A stretch of DNA of 34,846 nt from an uncultured Phycisphaerales bacterium (GCA_903868035.1 CAIPTQ010000278.1:1-34846); one strand, 5' to 3'; shown: positions 14,877-23,735, counted from the first letter of the stretch. Program-made: numbers and translations. The notes: generated by a model not told the origin, from the letters alone.

Positions 14877-15857
14877 CTATTCCAGCGGTGCCGGCGGTTT
14901 CAGCGTGCCGATGATTTCGGTCACGCTCTGGTTCCCCTTACGTACCAGGTATGCCTTGAGTCCATCCAAAATTTGCACCGGGATGTTGGGGTCCAGGAAC
15001 AACGCCGTCCCCACCGCCAGCCCCGTCGCACCCGCCAGCAGGAACTCCACCGCATCCTGCCACCGCTGGATGCCGCCCATGCCAATGATGGGAATGCCAT
15101 GCTTCTTGGCCACCTCGGTGTAAACGCGATGGGTCATATGGACGGCAATGGGTTTGATCGCCGGGCCGGAGAGGCCGCCGGTGCCGTTGGCGAGCATGGG
15201 GCGTTGTTTTTCGATATCCACGACCATGGCGGTGAAGGTGTTGACCAGGGAGAGGCAGGTGGCGCCGGCATCGACGGCGGCCTGGGCGGTCAAGGCGATG
15301 TCGGCGACGTTGGGTGATAGTTTGACGATGAGCTCGCAGCGGTGGACGACCTTTTTGACGGCGGTGACAAGTTCGAAGAGGCGGACGGGGTCGGTGCCGA
15401 ACATCATGCCGTGCTTGACGTTGGGGCAGGAGACGTTGAGTTCGATCCCCCCCACCGTTTCCTGCTGATCGAGGGCCGCGGCCACATCCACGTAGTCTTC
15501 GATACACCAGCCGGGAACGTTGACGATCACCGGCACGCCCATTTTCTTCAAGAGCGGAATCTTGTCGCGCAGGAACGCATCCAGGCCGATGTTGGCCAGG
15601 CCGATGGCGTTGAGCATGCCGGCGCGGGTTTCAATGACGCGGATGGACTCATTCCCCTTGCGCGGCGTCTTGCTGATCGCCTTGGTGACGAAGGCCCCCA
15701 GTTGGGACAGGTCCGTGAAATCCCCGTATTCATTGGCATAGCCGCAAGTGCCCGAGGCCGTCATCATGGGGTTCTGGAGGCGGAGCTTGCCGATGGCGAC
15801 GGCCAGGGAAGGCTCGGCGACGGGGGAAGAAACGTTTGGTGGAGCGGTCGTGGTCAT
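14877..15857 (-). CDS. pyrD: Dihydroorotate dehydrogenase, class 1 (catalytic subunit)
   Basis: A 326-residue FMN enzyme of pyrimidine synthesis that oxidises dihydroorotate to orotate. Seen: NPMMTASGTCGYANEY near the N-terminus, FVTKAISKTPRKGN (K59 region), GLANIGLDAF, the active-site cysteine C144 in ELNVSCPNVKHG (class 1 uses Cys, class 2 Ser), KLSPNV, GGLSGPAIKPIA, and the FMN phosphate-binding IPIIGMGGIQ...AGATGLAVGTALF. These suit the class 1B (NAD-linked) form, but no pyrK subunit is adjacent. The ATG at 15857 is chosen since the upstream TTG-initiated extension lacks homology. The gene stands alone. Confidence 0.92.
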   Translation of the reverse strand: MTTTAPPNVSSPVAEPSLAVAIGKLRLQNPMMTASGTCGYANEYGDFTDLSQLGAFVTKAISKTPRKGNESIRVIETRAGMLNAIGLANIGLDAFLRDKIPLLKKMGVPVIVNVPGWCIEDYVDVAAALDQQETVGGIELNVSCPNVKHGMMFGTDPVRLFELVTAVKKVVHRCELIVKLSPNVADIALTAQAAVDAGATCLSLVNTFTAMVVDIEKQRPMLANGTGGLSGPAIKPIAVHMTHRVYTEVAKKHGIPIIGMGGIQRWQDAVEFLLAGATGLAVGTALFLDPNIPVQILDGLKAYLVRKGNQSVTEIIGTLKPPAPLE

Positions 15858-15902
15858 GGGATTTAGTGTCGCACGAAATCGGGGAGGAAACAAGGACGGG
15901 GC

Positions 15903-15938
15903 GCAGTGGTCGGTGGCCAGTTGTCAGTGGCCAGAAGG
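15903..15938. repeat. Intergenic CAGTGGCCAG-type repeat, copy 2
   Basis: This block contains CAGTGGTCGGTGGCCAG and TCAGTGGCCAGAAGGC. It shares its core with the 8202-8240 block and lies between pyrD and the pseudopilin terminator. Confidence 0.6.
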
Positions 15939-15943
15939 CACCC

Positions 15944-15982
15944 AAAAAACGCCGACGGCCGCCCGTAAACAGGCAGCCGTCG
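15944..15982 (-). terminator. Intrinsic terminator of the pseudopilin gene
   Basis: On the minus strand CGACGGC (15982-15976) and GCCGTCG (15959-15953) form a stem, extended inward by GCC/GGC past one mismatch. It is followed closely by six T (15949-15944). It lies about 40 bases after the pseudopilin stop at 16021. Confidence 0.75.
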
Positions 15983-16020
15983 TCGCTGGTGGGAAAGGAG
16001 GTCGTTGAACCATTCTTTCG

Positions 16021-16473
16021 TTAATAGGAGTAATTGATCGAGCCGTCCACGTTGCGGGCATAGAACGTAAAGCCCAGCCCGGCGGGCTGATAGTACCAGC
16101 CGGCGGCGGCGTCCACCGCGGCACTGGAGATTCCCGTCATGTTGTTGAAGGGATTCGTCGGGGCCGCCTGGAGGTAGGGCCCCCAGTGGGTTCCCGCAGG
16201 CGCCGAGGTGGTGGCTTCGGTGGTGTCCGTTTGTCCGGTCAGCAGAATCCACATGCCCGTCAGCGCCGGGGCGGTCTCGTTGTGCTGGGCCTTGAAGACT
16301 TCGATCTGGTTGCGCACATTGGCGAGGGTCTGCCGGAGGTTGGTCGTGCGCGCATCGGAACTGGCGTTGGCGAATTGCGGGATGATGATCGCGGCGAGGA
16401 TGCCCAGGATGATCACGACGATCAGGATTTCCACGAGCGTAAAGCCACGCCTAGTCGTTTGACGAAAACACAT
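16021..16473 (-). CDS. Type II secretion/type IV pilus-type pseudopilin (GspG/PilE-like)
   Basis: A 150-residue pre-pseudopilin. Seen: a short basic leader MCFRQTTRRG, the prepilin-peptidase site G10/F11 in RRGFTLVEIL with Glu at +5 (E15), and the long N-terminal hydrophobic helix ILIVVIILGILAAIIIPQF. A helical stalk NLRQTLANVRNQIEVFKAQHNE follows, then a small globular head with GPYLQAAPTNPFNN, as in GspG major pseudopilins and planctomycete homologues. The ATG at 16473 is fixed by AGGAG 9 bases upstream and by the peptidase site. No other secretion genes are adjacent, as is usual for the scattered pseudopilins of Planctomycetes. Its intrinsic terminator is at 15944-15982. Confidence 0.88.
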   Translation of the reverse strand: MCFRQTTRRGFTLVEILIVVIILGILAAIIIPQFANASSDARTTNLRQTLANVRNQIEVFKAQHNETAPALTGMWILLTGQTDTTEATTSAPAGTHWGPYLQAAPTNPFNNMTGISSAAVDAAAGWYYQPAGLGFTFYARNVDGSINYSY

Positions 16474-16655
16474 GTCTGCGACTCCTAAGACTCGAAGACC
16501 CAAGGTCTCCGCTGATACGGGAAACATCCCCTCACTTATCATTTCGTACGATTAATATGATAACTTGGCAAAAATTGGTAAGCTTATGCGTTATGGGACC
16601 GGGTGCCGCCCATTTCCTCGGGCGCAACGTCCGCATTTCCGAACTGGAGGCCACC

Positions 16656-17123
16656 ATGGAAGAAGCCATTACCTTCACCGTCAACGGCCAGGCCCATACG
16701 CTCACCACCGATTCCGAACGGCCGCTCCTGCAAGTGCTGCGCGAAGACCTGCGCCTTACCGGCCCCAAATTCGGCTGCGGCGAGGGCCAATGCGGGGCCT
16801 GCTCGGTCTTGGTTGACGGCAAACGCATCTTCTCCTGCATCACGCCCCTAAAATCCATTGCCGGCAAAGCCCTCACCACCATCGAGGGCCTGGCGAGCGG
16901 GGCCAATGGGGAGACGCTGCACCCCGTGCAACAGGCCTTCCTCGACGAGGGGGCCTTCCAGTGCGGCTACTGCGTCAATGGCATGATCATCGCCGCCGTC
17001 GCGCTCCTGAAAGCCAAACCCAAACCCACCGACGACGACATCCTCATCGGCATGAACCGCAACCTCTGCCGCTGCTGCGGCTATCCGAAAATCATCGCCG
17101 CCATCAAACGCGCATCCGCCTAG
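16656..17123 (+). CDS. 2Fe-2S subunit of a xanthine-dehydrogenase-family molybdenum hydroxylase
   Basis: A 155-residue iron-sulfur subunit. Seen: the plant-type ferredoxin cluster C41, C46, C49 and C61 (KFGCGEGQCGAC...SC), and the helical second cluster C103, C106, C138 and C140 (FQCGYC...NLCRCCGY). Length and order match small subunits of isoquinoline 1-oxidoreductase, aldehyde and xanthine dehydrogenases; the subunit passes electrons from the molybdenum site. The ATG at 16656 follows GGAGG 5 bases upstream; the frame extends to 16557 without homology. The molybdopterin subunit gene begins 99 bases downstream. The 22-nt hairpin element starts at its TAG stop codon. Confidence 0.93.
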   Translation: MEEAITFTVNGQAHTLTTDSERPLLQVLREDLRLTGPKFGCGEGQCGACSVLVDGKRIFSCITPLKSIAGKALTTIEGLASGANGETLHPVQQAFLDEGAFQCGYCVNGMIIAAVALLKAKPKPTDDDILIGMNRNLCRCCGYPKIIAAIKRASA

Positions 17124-17141
17124 CCCGGCGTGGCAACGCCC
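17120..17141 (+). repeat. 22-nt hairpin element, copy 2
   Basis: Begins at the TAG of the 2Fe-2S gene. Core CCCGGCGTGGCAACGCCC is identical in 22 nt to the minus strand of 9194-9215. It sits between the two subunit genes and could separate their transcript levels. Confidence 0.7.
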
Positions 17142-17222
17142 GGCCAACCGCGGCGCGCATATTGATGCACGAAATTGGAAACTCGCATCGCCCGTGAAAC
17201 CAATCCCAACCCGAGGCCTCTC

Positions 17223-19400
17223 ATGACCACCAACACCTCCCTACAGGAACCACAAACCCTCGACCTTGAAGCCGACGAACAGGTGGACCGCATCGAGTTC
17301 CACTTCGCGCCGTCCCGCCGGGACTTCATGCAGGTTCTGGGGGCGGGCATCCTCATCGCCGCCTCCCTCCCGCGCATCACCCAGGCCGCCGCCCCCGCGC
17401 GCGGCGGACGTGCCGGCGGTGGTGGTGGTGGTGCCGCCGCCGCCGGGAACCTCTTCGCCCGCATCCACATCGCCAAGGACGGCATCGTCACCGTCCTCTG
17501 CGGCAAGGTCGAGGGCGGCAACGGCGCCCGGGCGGAAGTCACGCTCGCCGCCGCCGAAGAGCTCGCGCTGGCCCCCGCCAAGGTGGCCGTCATCCTCGGC
17601 GACACCGACCTGGTGCCCAACGACGGCGGCACGGTCGGCAGCCAGACCACCCCGCGCACCATCCCGCCCATCCGCCAGGCCGCCGCCGCCGCCAAGCAGC
17701 TCCTGGTGGGCCTGGCCGCGACCGCCATGAACGTCCCCGCGGATCAGCTTACCGTCGATGACGGCACCATTACGCACAAGGCCACGGGCGCGAAAAAAAC
17801 CTATGCCGAACTCGCCAGCGCCCAGGACCTCGATCAACTTTTGGCCCAGACCCCCATGCCGCGCAACGTCACCGTCTCGGCCGTGAACACCTGGAAAGTT
17901 TTGGGTAAATCGCTCATCCGCCCTCATTCCCGCGACATTGTCGTGGGCAAACACACGTACCCCTCCGACGTCCAGCGCCCCGGCATGCTCTATGGCAAGG
18001 TTCTCCGCGCCCCGGGCTACTTCAACACCTCCACCAATGTCGATCTCACCAAAGCCAAGGCCATGAAGGATGTCGTCGCCGTGCAGGACGGCACATTCGT
18101 GGGCGTCGCCGCCCCCACCACGGCCCAGGCCGAGAAAGCCCTCGACGCCATCGTCGCCCGCTGGCGCTCCACGCCGCACCCGGCCAGCACCGAACTGGCC
18201 GACTACTTCCGCAAAAACGCCACCATCCCCGCCAACCGCTTCCAGCAGCAACTCACCGCCGCCGCCAAAACCGTCAAGGCCTCGTACTTCCTCCCCTTCA
18301 TCCAACACTCCCCGCTGGAACCCCGCGCCGCCGTCGCCGAATGGGCCGCCGATGGCAAGCTGACGGTCTGGACCGGCTCGCAGAATCCCTTTGCCGTCCG
18401 GCAGGAACTGGCCACCGCCTTCAACATCAACCAGACGAACGTGCGCGTGATCATCCTTGATTTCGGCGGCGGCTTCGGCGGCAAGCACACCGGTGAATTC
18501 GCCGTGGAGGCCGCCCGCCTCGCCCGTGCCGCCGGCAAGCCCGTATCGCTACGCTACACCCGCGAGGAGGAACTCACCTGGGCCTACTTCCGCCCCGCGG
18601 GCCTGTTCGAATGCGAGGCCTCGCTGGATGCCGCCGGGCGCATCACCTCGTGGCATTTCATCAGCATCCACCCCGGCGGCGCGGCCGTGCAGACGCCCTA
18701 CGCCATCGCCAACAACAACAGTCAGAGCATCGACATCCCAGCCAATGTGCGCCCCCTGCGCGTGGGCTCATATCGCTGCCTGGCCGCCCCGGCCAACAAC
18801 TGGGCCCGCGAATGCTTCATGGACGAACTGGCCCAGGCCGCCGGCCAGGACGCGCTGGCTTTCCGCCTGGCCCACTTGCAGGAGCAGCGCCTGCGCGACG
18901 TGCTGGAAACCGCCGCCAAGCGCTTCGACTGGGCCGCACGCTCGGCGAAGAAGGACCCCAACACCGCCGTGGGCTTGGCCTGCGGCACGGAAAAGGGAGG
19001 CTTTACCGCCGCCTGCGCGCAGGTCACCATCGACCGGGCCGCGAAAACCTTCACCATCGACCACATTGCCCACGTCTTCGAGTGCGGCAAAATCCTCAAC
19101 CCCCACGGCATCCTCCAACAGATTCAGGGCAACATTATCCAGGGCCTGGGGCCGACGTTGCGCGAGGAAATGATCTTCAAGGATGGCAAGATGGAAAACG
19201 CCTCGTTCGCCGACTACAAAGTCCCGCGCTTTGCCGACGTCCCCTCCATGGACCTGTTTCAACTGGACCGCCCGGACCTGGACTCCGCGGGCGCCGGCGA
19301 AGCCCCGGCGATCGGCATTGCCCCCGCGATCGCCAACGCCGTCAGCCGGGCCTGCGGGAAACGCGTGCGGCAGTTGCCGGTACGATTGCCGGAGGCGTAA
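17223..19400 (+). CDS. Molybdopterin-binding subunit of a xanthine-dehydrogenase-family hydroxylase, Tat-exported
   Basis: A 725-residue catalytic subunit. It has a twin-arginine motif SRRDFM (31-36) followed by a hydrophobic stretch LGAGILIAASL. The Tat signal implies a periplasmic enzyme, and the small subunit, lacking its own signal, would ride along as a folded complex. Molybdopterin-contact segments include FLPFIQHSPLEPRAAVAEW, GGGFGGKHTGEFAVEAARLA and RVGSYRCLAAPANNWAREC. The catalytic Glu is in SAGAGEAPAIGIAP (about E693). The organisation (2Fe-2S plus one Tat-tagged large subunit, no FAD subunit) resembles isoquinoline 1-oxidoreductase and quinone- or cytochrome-linked aldehyde dehydrogenases. 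Substrate is unknown. A Gly-Ala-rich stretch (about 58-73) follows the signal. Confidence 0.88.
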   Translation: MTTNTSLQEPQTLDLEADEQVDRIEFHFAPSRRDFMQVLGAGILIAASLPRITQAAAPARGGRAGGGGGGAAAAGNLFARIHIAKDGIVTVLCGKVEGGNGARAEVTLAAAEELALAPAKVAVILGDTDLVPNDGGTVGSQTTPRTIPPIRQAAAAAKQLLVGLAATAMNVPADQLTVDDGTITHKATGAKKTYAELASAQDLDQLLAQTPMPRNVTVSAVNTWKVLGKSLIRPHSRDIVVGKHTYPSDVQRPGMLYGKVLRAPGYFNTSTNVDLTKAKAMKDVVAVQDGTFVGVAAPTTAQAEKALDAIVARWRSTPHPASTELADYFRKNATIPANRFQQQLTAAAKTVKASYFLPFIQHSPLEPRAAVAEWAADGKLTVWTGSQNPFAVRQELATAFNINQTNVRVIILDFGGGFGGKHTGEFAVEAARLARAAGKPVSLRYTREEELTWAYFRPAGLFECEASLDAAGRITSWHFISIHPGGAAVQTPYAIANNNSQSIDIPANVRPLRVGSYRCLAAPANNWARECFMDELAQAAGQDALAFRLAHLQEQRLRDVLETAAKRFDWAARSAKKDPNTAVGLACGTEKGGFTAACAQVTIDRAAKTFTIDHIAHVFECGKILNPHGILQQIQGNIIQGLGPTLREEMIFKDGKMENASFADYKVPRFADVPSMDLFQLDRPDLDSAGAGEAPAIGIAPAIANAVSRACGKRVRQLPVRLPEA

Positions 19401-19489
19401 AATATAAAATATGTGGTTCAAGTTTGGCGTTCCGCGTTCCGCCCCACGGCGGGTAACAGCAGGAACAGCCTATAGAAACGGAAAAGCAG

Positions 19490-19720
19490 ATGCGCCGCGC
19501 AGTCAAACAGAAGACCATTCACATCCCTAAATCATATGCGGCACTGATCGCCCTGTTCCCATTGCGACCGCTGCAAGATGAAGCGAACTATGACAAAGCC
19601 TTACAAATTGCCAAATATCTCGTCGGGCGCGTCGATTTGACCGTAGGCCAGTTAAAATATCTTGACATACTCACTGACTATATTTGCACATATGAGGATC
19701 GCCATTTTTACAAAATCTGA
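19490..19720 (+). pseudogene. Truncated HigA-like antitoxin (N-terminal part only)
   Basis: The 76-residue frame reads YAALIALFPLRPLQDEANYD, AIKYLVGRVDLT-like helices, and YLDILTDYICTYEDRHFYKI. This matches the N-terminal dimer/pre-DNA-binding part of HigA-type antitoxins (LVKRFPLRPI-s--E---A--v---L-------Y-d-L-dLi--YEd-H). The helix-turn-helix that should follow the YED-H motif is missing: the frame stops at 19720, five codons after YEDRH. No HTH is found in other frames downstream, and there is no HigB toxin upstream. It is a decayed or truncated module in an AT-richer patch; expression as a short protein cannot be excluded. Confidence 0.55.
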
Positions 19721-20087
19721 TAAACCCCCTTTTTTAGACGACCAACCGGTTTCCCCGCCCGGGCCGACATGGCGATTCCCCATATGGGGGATTCTTTCTG
19801 TGGTTTTCGGCGTCGCCAACTTCGTGCTCTGCGGCGTGATTAGCAACTTGGTTCATTGGCTCCCATCTCACACGCACCCAACAATTTTCGCGTTCCTTAC
19901 TTTAATTTCAATTCTTATTTTTCCAGTAATCTCCATCCTTCTTGGTATTATTTCAATGGCCATAGGTTTTCGCACGAGACGAATGGCCGATAGATCGCTG
20001 GGCGCACTTGGTATGACAATTAGTTTGATTTATCTGCTTTTGTTGCTCGCGTTGAAGTTTTTCCCTCAAATCCCGGCACAACATTGA
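19692..20087 (+). CDS. Small membrane protein, function unknown
   Basis: About 131 residues from the ATG at 19692 (MRIAIFTKSDKPPFLDDQPV); a TTG-type start at 19662 is also open. A Pro-rich N-terminus is followed by three membrane segments (ILSVVFGVANFVLCGVI, FAFLTLISILIFPVISILLGIISMAI and LGMTISLIYLLLLLALKFF). The layout resembles DUF4190-like small membrane proteins, but I cannot assign a family. Its base composition is clearly AT-richer than the flanking genes. The start overlaps the truncated HigA frame, so the two may have been joined by a rearrangement. Confidence 0.55.
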   Translation: MRIAIFTKSDKPPFLDDQPVSPPGPTWRFPIWGILSVVFGVANFVLCGVISNLVHWLPSHTHPTIFAFLTLISILIFPVISILLGIISMAIGFRTRRMADRSLGALGMTISLIYLLLLLALKFFPQIPAQH

Positions 20088-20149
20088 CTGCGGTCATGAA
20101 CCCAAAGCCGCTTGGCACGCTTATTCATATATACGCATTATCAGAATTC

Positions 20150-22282
20150 TCACTTCCCCGCCTCCCGCGCATACGGCGACTCGGGATACTTGCCGGCCAG
20201 CAAATCCATCACCGTCTTGGCCTGCTGCTGCTCGCCGCCCAGTTTGAACTGCTCGGCCGCCCGATACAGCAACTCTGCGGCATAGAAGCCGTCTGGATTC
20301 GCCCGCGCATGGGCCACGGCGATGCGTGCGGCCACCAAATTCCGGCCCTCCGCCGCGGCCACCTTCACCCGCAATGTCCGCGTGAAACCATCCCAGATCG
20401 ACTCGGGAAACTCCAGTTCCCATTGATTGAGCAGCGTCAGGGCCGTGTCCAAATCCTTCGTGCGTATATAGTTTTCCACATTCCGCGTCAGAACCCCCTG
20501 TCTGATCTCCATTTGATTATATGCATCCACCGCCGTCACGCCGCCGGCGCGCCCCGTGGGCACCGGCGCGCTGCCCATGGCCGCAACCGCCGCGTCCACC
20601 GCCGCCTTGGCGCCCTTGCCGTCGCCCTTGGCGAGCAGCGCATAGGCCAATGCCGCCTGCACGGTTTGCACCTGCGGCTTGTTCGTCGCGTTGATCTTTT
20701 TGAGCCAGTCCTGGGCCTCCTTGACGGCGGCATCGACATCATCCACGTAGTCGCACAGCGTCATCACCTCATGGCGCATCAGGTTGGCCCGCACATCCAT
20801 CGCCGCGGCCTTGCCCGCCGCAAGTTTGAAACTTTCCGCCGCCCCTTTGAACTCCTTCCGTCCGATCTCCAGCCGCGCCAGGGCGAAGGTCTCCTCAAAC
20901 ACCGACGCATCCGCCACCCCCCCCCCCACTACCCCCGCCGACCCCGCCAGCCAAGCCTTGCCCCAGCTTACCTGACCCTCCACATCCCCCGCCGACTCCC
21001 AGAACATCATCCCCCGGAACGCCTGATCCCCCGGCAGCTTCTCGGGTTTGTAATCCCGCAACACGCTCTTCATCGTCGCCGCCGGATCCTCCGGCGGCCG
21101 CGGAAACTTCTCATACATCCGATCCTTCACCGCCAGCCGCACCGTCGTCGTCGGCACCCCCCCCGCCGTGCCATCCGCCACCCCCAGCAGTCGCACCGTC
21201 ACCGGATACACGCCCGGCCCTAAAAATATGTGGCTCATCCGCTTCAAACCCGCGAAGGTCTGCCCATCGCCAAAATCCCAGAGGATCGTCGGCTTGAAGG
21301 CCGCCGGATACATCACCTCAAAAACGTACCGCTGTCCATAAAATCCCGGCGGCAAAAACCCCTCCGCAACCGCCTCCACCTCGATATCCGTCATTGCCGC
21401 GCCCCCGGCCGGACCAACCTTCTCCAGCCCCCCCGCCAGACCGCGTGCCACCGGCGCGAAGATCGTCCCCGGGAAAGGCGTGAAGACCTTTTCGCCGGGC
21501 CGCTGCCATGCCAGGGCCATCACCACATTGGGCGCCGCCTGATTGACCTGCTTGATGTCCAGCGAATGCCATCCCGCGGCCAATGTTAAGGGCTCGGACT
21601 GCCGCACCAGGCCGCGCAGGCCCACCTTGATCTGGCGATCCACCTCCTTGCCGTCGATCGTGAGGATTCCCATGTCGTTGACGGTAAAGGCAATTTGTGC
21701 CGTGATCGCCCGGTCGATCTTGAACGCCCCGGTGTAGTGCAGCAGGATTTGGCGCTCTTCGCCGAAGGGGTTATACCCCAGCGAAACATCCGGCAAGAGG
21801 TAGGAAGCCATCACCGGCCCCGGCGCCGCCAGTGCCGTGAGTGCCGCCGGTCCCGCGCCCGCCGGCCCGGCATAGCGCGAAACCTCCAGCAGAAGGCCGC
21901 GCTTGAGTTCCAGGTCTTTGGCGGGCTTCTCGGCTTTGGCGTTGCCCCACCACACGTAATATGGCCCGTCGCCCTTGGTCGCGAAGGCCACGCGCACCAG
22001 GTCATTGTCCCGTGATACTTGCAGCAGTTTGAGCGGCATCACCGTGCGATCCGCCGCGGTCACGCGAATATCCGCCCCGTCGGCCTTCTGCTGGCCATTG
22101 GCATAAAACTCCGCCCAGGCGACGTTGTCCCCCGGCGCATCGGACACCGCCTGCTTGAAGTTGATGGGCCGGCGCCAAGGCCAGCCTTCACCCAGCAACT
22201 CGCCGCGGGCGGTTCGCAGCGAACCCGCGAGCATCAATGCCGCCGCGTATAGCAGCGTCGTATAACTGATACACCAGTCCAT
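20150..22282 (-). CDS. Exported multidomain protein with DUF2341-like, PA14-like, PKD and TPR-like regions
   Basis: A 710-residue exported protein. It has a signal peptide over about residues 1-26. Next comes a DUF2341-like start, WPWRRPINF...PYYVWWGNA (33-115), then a PA14-like segment GAFKIDRAITAQIAFTVNDMG then ILTIDGKEV (185-215). A PKD domain with WDFGDG (335-340) and a VYPVTVRLLG end follows, and the last 300 residues are Ala-rich helical TPR-like repeats. These are carbohydrate- or protein-binding modules rather than catalytic ones, so a surface structural or binding role is likely. The ribosome binding site GAGGG is close to the ATG. It is the last gene, on the same strand, after the polysaccharide cluster. 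A run of 11 C in the plus strand falls in a Gly-Val coding stretch near 20918. Confidence 0.7.
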   Translation of the reverse strand: MDWCISYTTLLYAAALMLAGSLRTARGELLGEGWPWRRPINFKQAVSDAPGDNVAWAEFYANGQQKADGADIRVTAADRTVMPLKLLQVSRDNDLVRVAFATKGDGPYYVWWGNAKAEKPAKDLELKRGLLLEVSRYAGPAGAGPAALTALAAPGPVMASYLLPDVSLGYNPFGEERQILLHYTGAFKIDRAITAQIAFTVNDMGILTIDGKEVDRQIKVGLRGLVRQSEPLTLAAGWHSLDIKQVNQAAPNVVMALAWQRPGEKVFTPFPGTIFAPVARGLAGGLEKVGPAGGAAMTDIEVEAVAEGFLPPGFYGQRYVFEVMYPAAFKPTILWDFGDGQTFAGLKRMSHIFLGPGVYPVTVRLLGVADGTAGGVPTTTVRLAVKDRMYEKFPRPPEDPAATMKSVLRDYKPEKLPGDQAFRGMMFWESAGDVEGQVSWGKAWLAGSAGVVGGGVADASVFEETFALARLEIGRKEFKGAAESFKLAAGKAAAMDVRANLMRHEVMTLCDYVDDVDAAVKEAQDWLKKINATNKPQVQTVQAALAYALLAKGDGKGAKAAVDAAVAAMGSAPVPTGRAGGVTAVDAYNQMEIRQGVLTRNVENYIRTKDLDTALTLLNQWELEFPESIWDGFTRTLRVKVAAAEGRNLVAARIAVAHARANPDGFYAAELLYRAAEQFKLGGEQQQAKTVMDLLAGKYPESPYAREAGK

Positions 22283-22375
22283 AAACCCTCAGGCAAAAAC
22301 CTATCCACTACTATACCCGAAATCACGCGGAGGGCATTGGCGTGGCGCAAACGCACAGGGCTGGTGAGCCCCATG

Positions 22376-23647
22376 TTACTCTCTCGAACTCGGAGAAGAA
22401 TTCAGGAGTAACCTTTGTGAATCCATATTTGACCGCCGCGCGTCCAAGACAAGCAGAATGGCACAAATGATCCATGTTCCTTGTTGGAATATCTGGAAGG
22501 CAATATAGTCCGTCGTTCGTCCTGGCGCCACGAGAGAGACCGCGCAGGCCAGGAAGCCAACCATGAACTTGGTTGAGCGGGCTTCAAGCATGCGAATTGC
22601 GAGTGCCATCAGTAGAAACAGGAGTACGTTGTCATCGTAATACAAGTGATAGCTCCATAACCGGGCGGTGACTGCCGCGATGCCGAACAGCGTCAGAAGC
22701 GAGGCACGACGGGCGAGTCCCATGGCCAGGGCACCCAAGGCAAGAAAGACCACACCTGTGATTCTTGTGGCGGCAACCGGATCCATCCCGGCCCGTATCA
22801 AATATTGAGTGGGACCCGATCCAACATTCACAAATTGTCTGCTTGCAGCGAACATTTGGCGAATCATCTCAAGCGGCGGTGTATGCACGTGGAAGCAAAC
22901 CACCACGGTCGCGACGATCAAGTAAGTTGCCATTAGCGTCACCGAAATAAAACGCTTTTTGACGAGCAAGACAATGATGAAAGGGCCCGCTACGGTGGGT
23001 TTGAGCAATGCAAATGCCAGCATCATCGCGGCCGCCAATGGATGTTTGCTATCCTCCAGCCATAATGCGGCCACCAGGCAGCCTACGATCAGCGTGGGAT
23101 AGTTCCCCAGGAAGATCGCGCCCACCCACGATGCCAATGCGATACTCAGCAATGCCAGCGTTATACCCACACAACGCCCACGGTTGCGGCCAAGGTTAAA
23201 CGCCCAAATGGCAATGAAACATAAGGCCCCTGTCATCAGCAGCGTGTATGTGGGAATCAGTAGTGATAAAGGCATCCAAAATAGCAGCGACGCCGAGAAA
23301 TACGCCCAAGGAGGATAAACCACACCCTCTGGCACACCCAAGTCCGGAATAACCTTTGCGTCACGCCGCACATCCGCCTGACCCAATGGCGCAAAAGGTT
23401 GAGCAGGCAGGCTATGAGCAAAGGCGACATCATAAGGATTAATCCCGGCGAAAATATATTGCTGCTCCACCCATCTCCGTCGAACATCCATTTGTCCCAC
23501 CTTCGTCGGTACAGGCCCGTCTCCTGGACCGCGGCAATAGATGATGAATCCCCGCGCCAGATAGGCAATACTGATAAGCACCAGCAGGCAACCGGCTGCG
23601 ATCCACACATTTCTCCCCCCAGTCCATCCCGTTGTATGTTCATTCAT
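22376..23647 (-). CDS. GT87/DUF2029-like polytopic membrane glycosyltransferase
   Basis: A 423-residue integral membrane protein with about ten hydrophobic helices. Features fit the DUF2029/GT87 group of polyprenyl-phosphate-sugar-dependent mannosyltransferases and relatives. After the first helix lies an extracytoplasmic loop with a charged motif (DVRRRWVEQQYIFAGINPYD); then come VVYPPWAYF, LGNYPTLIVGCLVAALWLE and LAFALLKPTVAGPF, and finally SYHLYYDDNVLLFLLMAL. The YPP and LLKP motifs are common in this family. It would add a sugar on the outer face. The ATG at 23647 has AGGAG 8 bases upstream. It follows the Wzy-like gene by 88 bases, probably in one transcript, although a TTGACT box overlapping the end of that gene (23738-23743) could give it its own promoter. 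Confidence 0.7.
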   Translation of the reverse strand: MNEHTTGWTGGRNVWIAAGCLLVLISIAYLARGFIIYCRGPGDGPVPTKVGQMDVRRRWVEQQYIFAGINPYDVAFAHSLPAQPFAPLGQADVRRDAKVIPDLGVPEGVVYPPWAYFSASLLFWMPLSLLIPTYTLLMTGALCFIAIWAFNLGRNRGRCVGITLALLSIALASWVGAIFLGNYPTLIVGCLVAALWLEDSKHPLAAAMMLAFALLKPTVAGPFIIVLLVKKRFISVTLMATYLIVATVVVCFHVHTPPLEMIRQMFAASRQFVNVGSGPTQYLIRAGMDPVAATRITGVVFLALGALAMGLARRASLLTLFGIAAVTARLWSYHLYYDDNVLLFLLMALAIRMLEARSTKFMVGFLACAVSLVAPGRTTDYIAFQIFQQGTWIICAILLVLDARRSNMDSQRLLLNSSPSSRE

Positions 23648-23735
23648 GAATTAACTCCTGAAACGAGATTTGGGTTAAGTTCATTCGTAATGCAAACCAC
23701 TTACTAAAATAACTTAAATTAGCATGCTTACGCAC

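Noticed and set aside
20916..20928. Homopolymer C tract in the PKD protein gene, as a phase-variable switch
   Set aside because: The frame is intact and similar C/G runs occur across this GC-rich window; no evidence of variation from one sequence.
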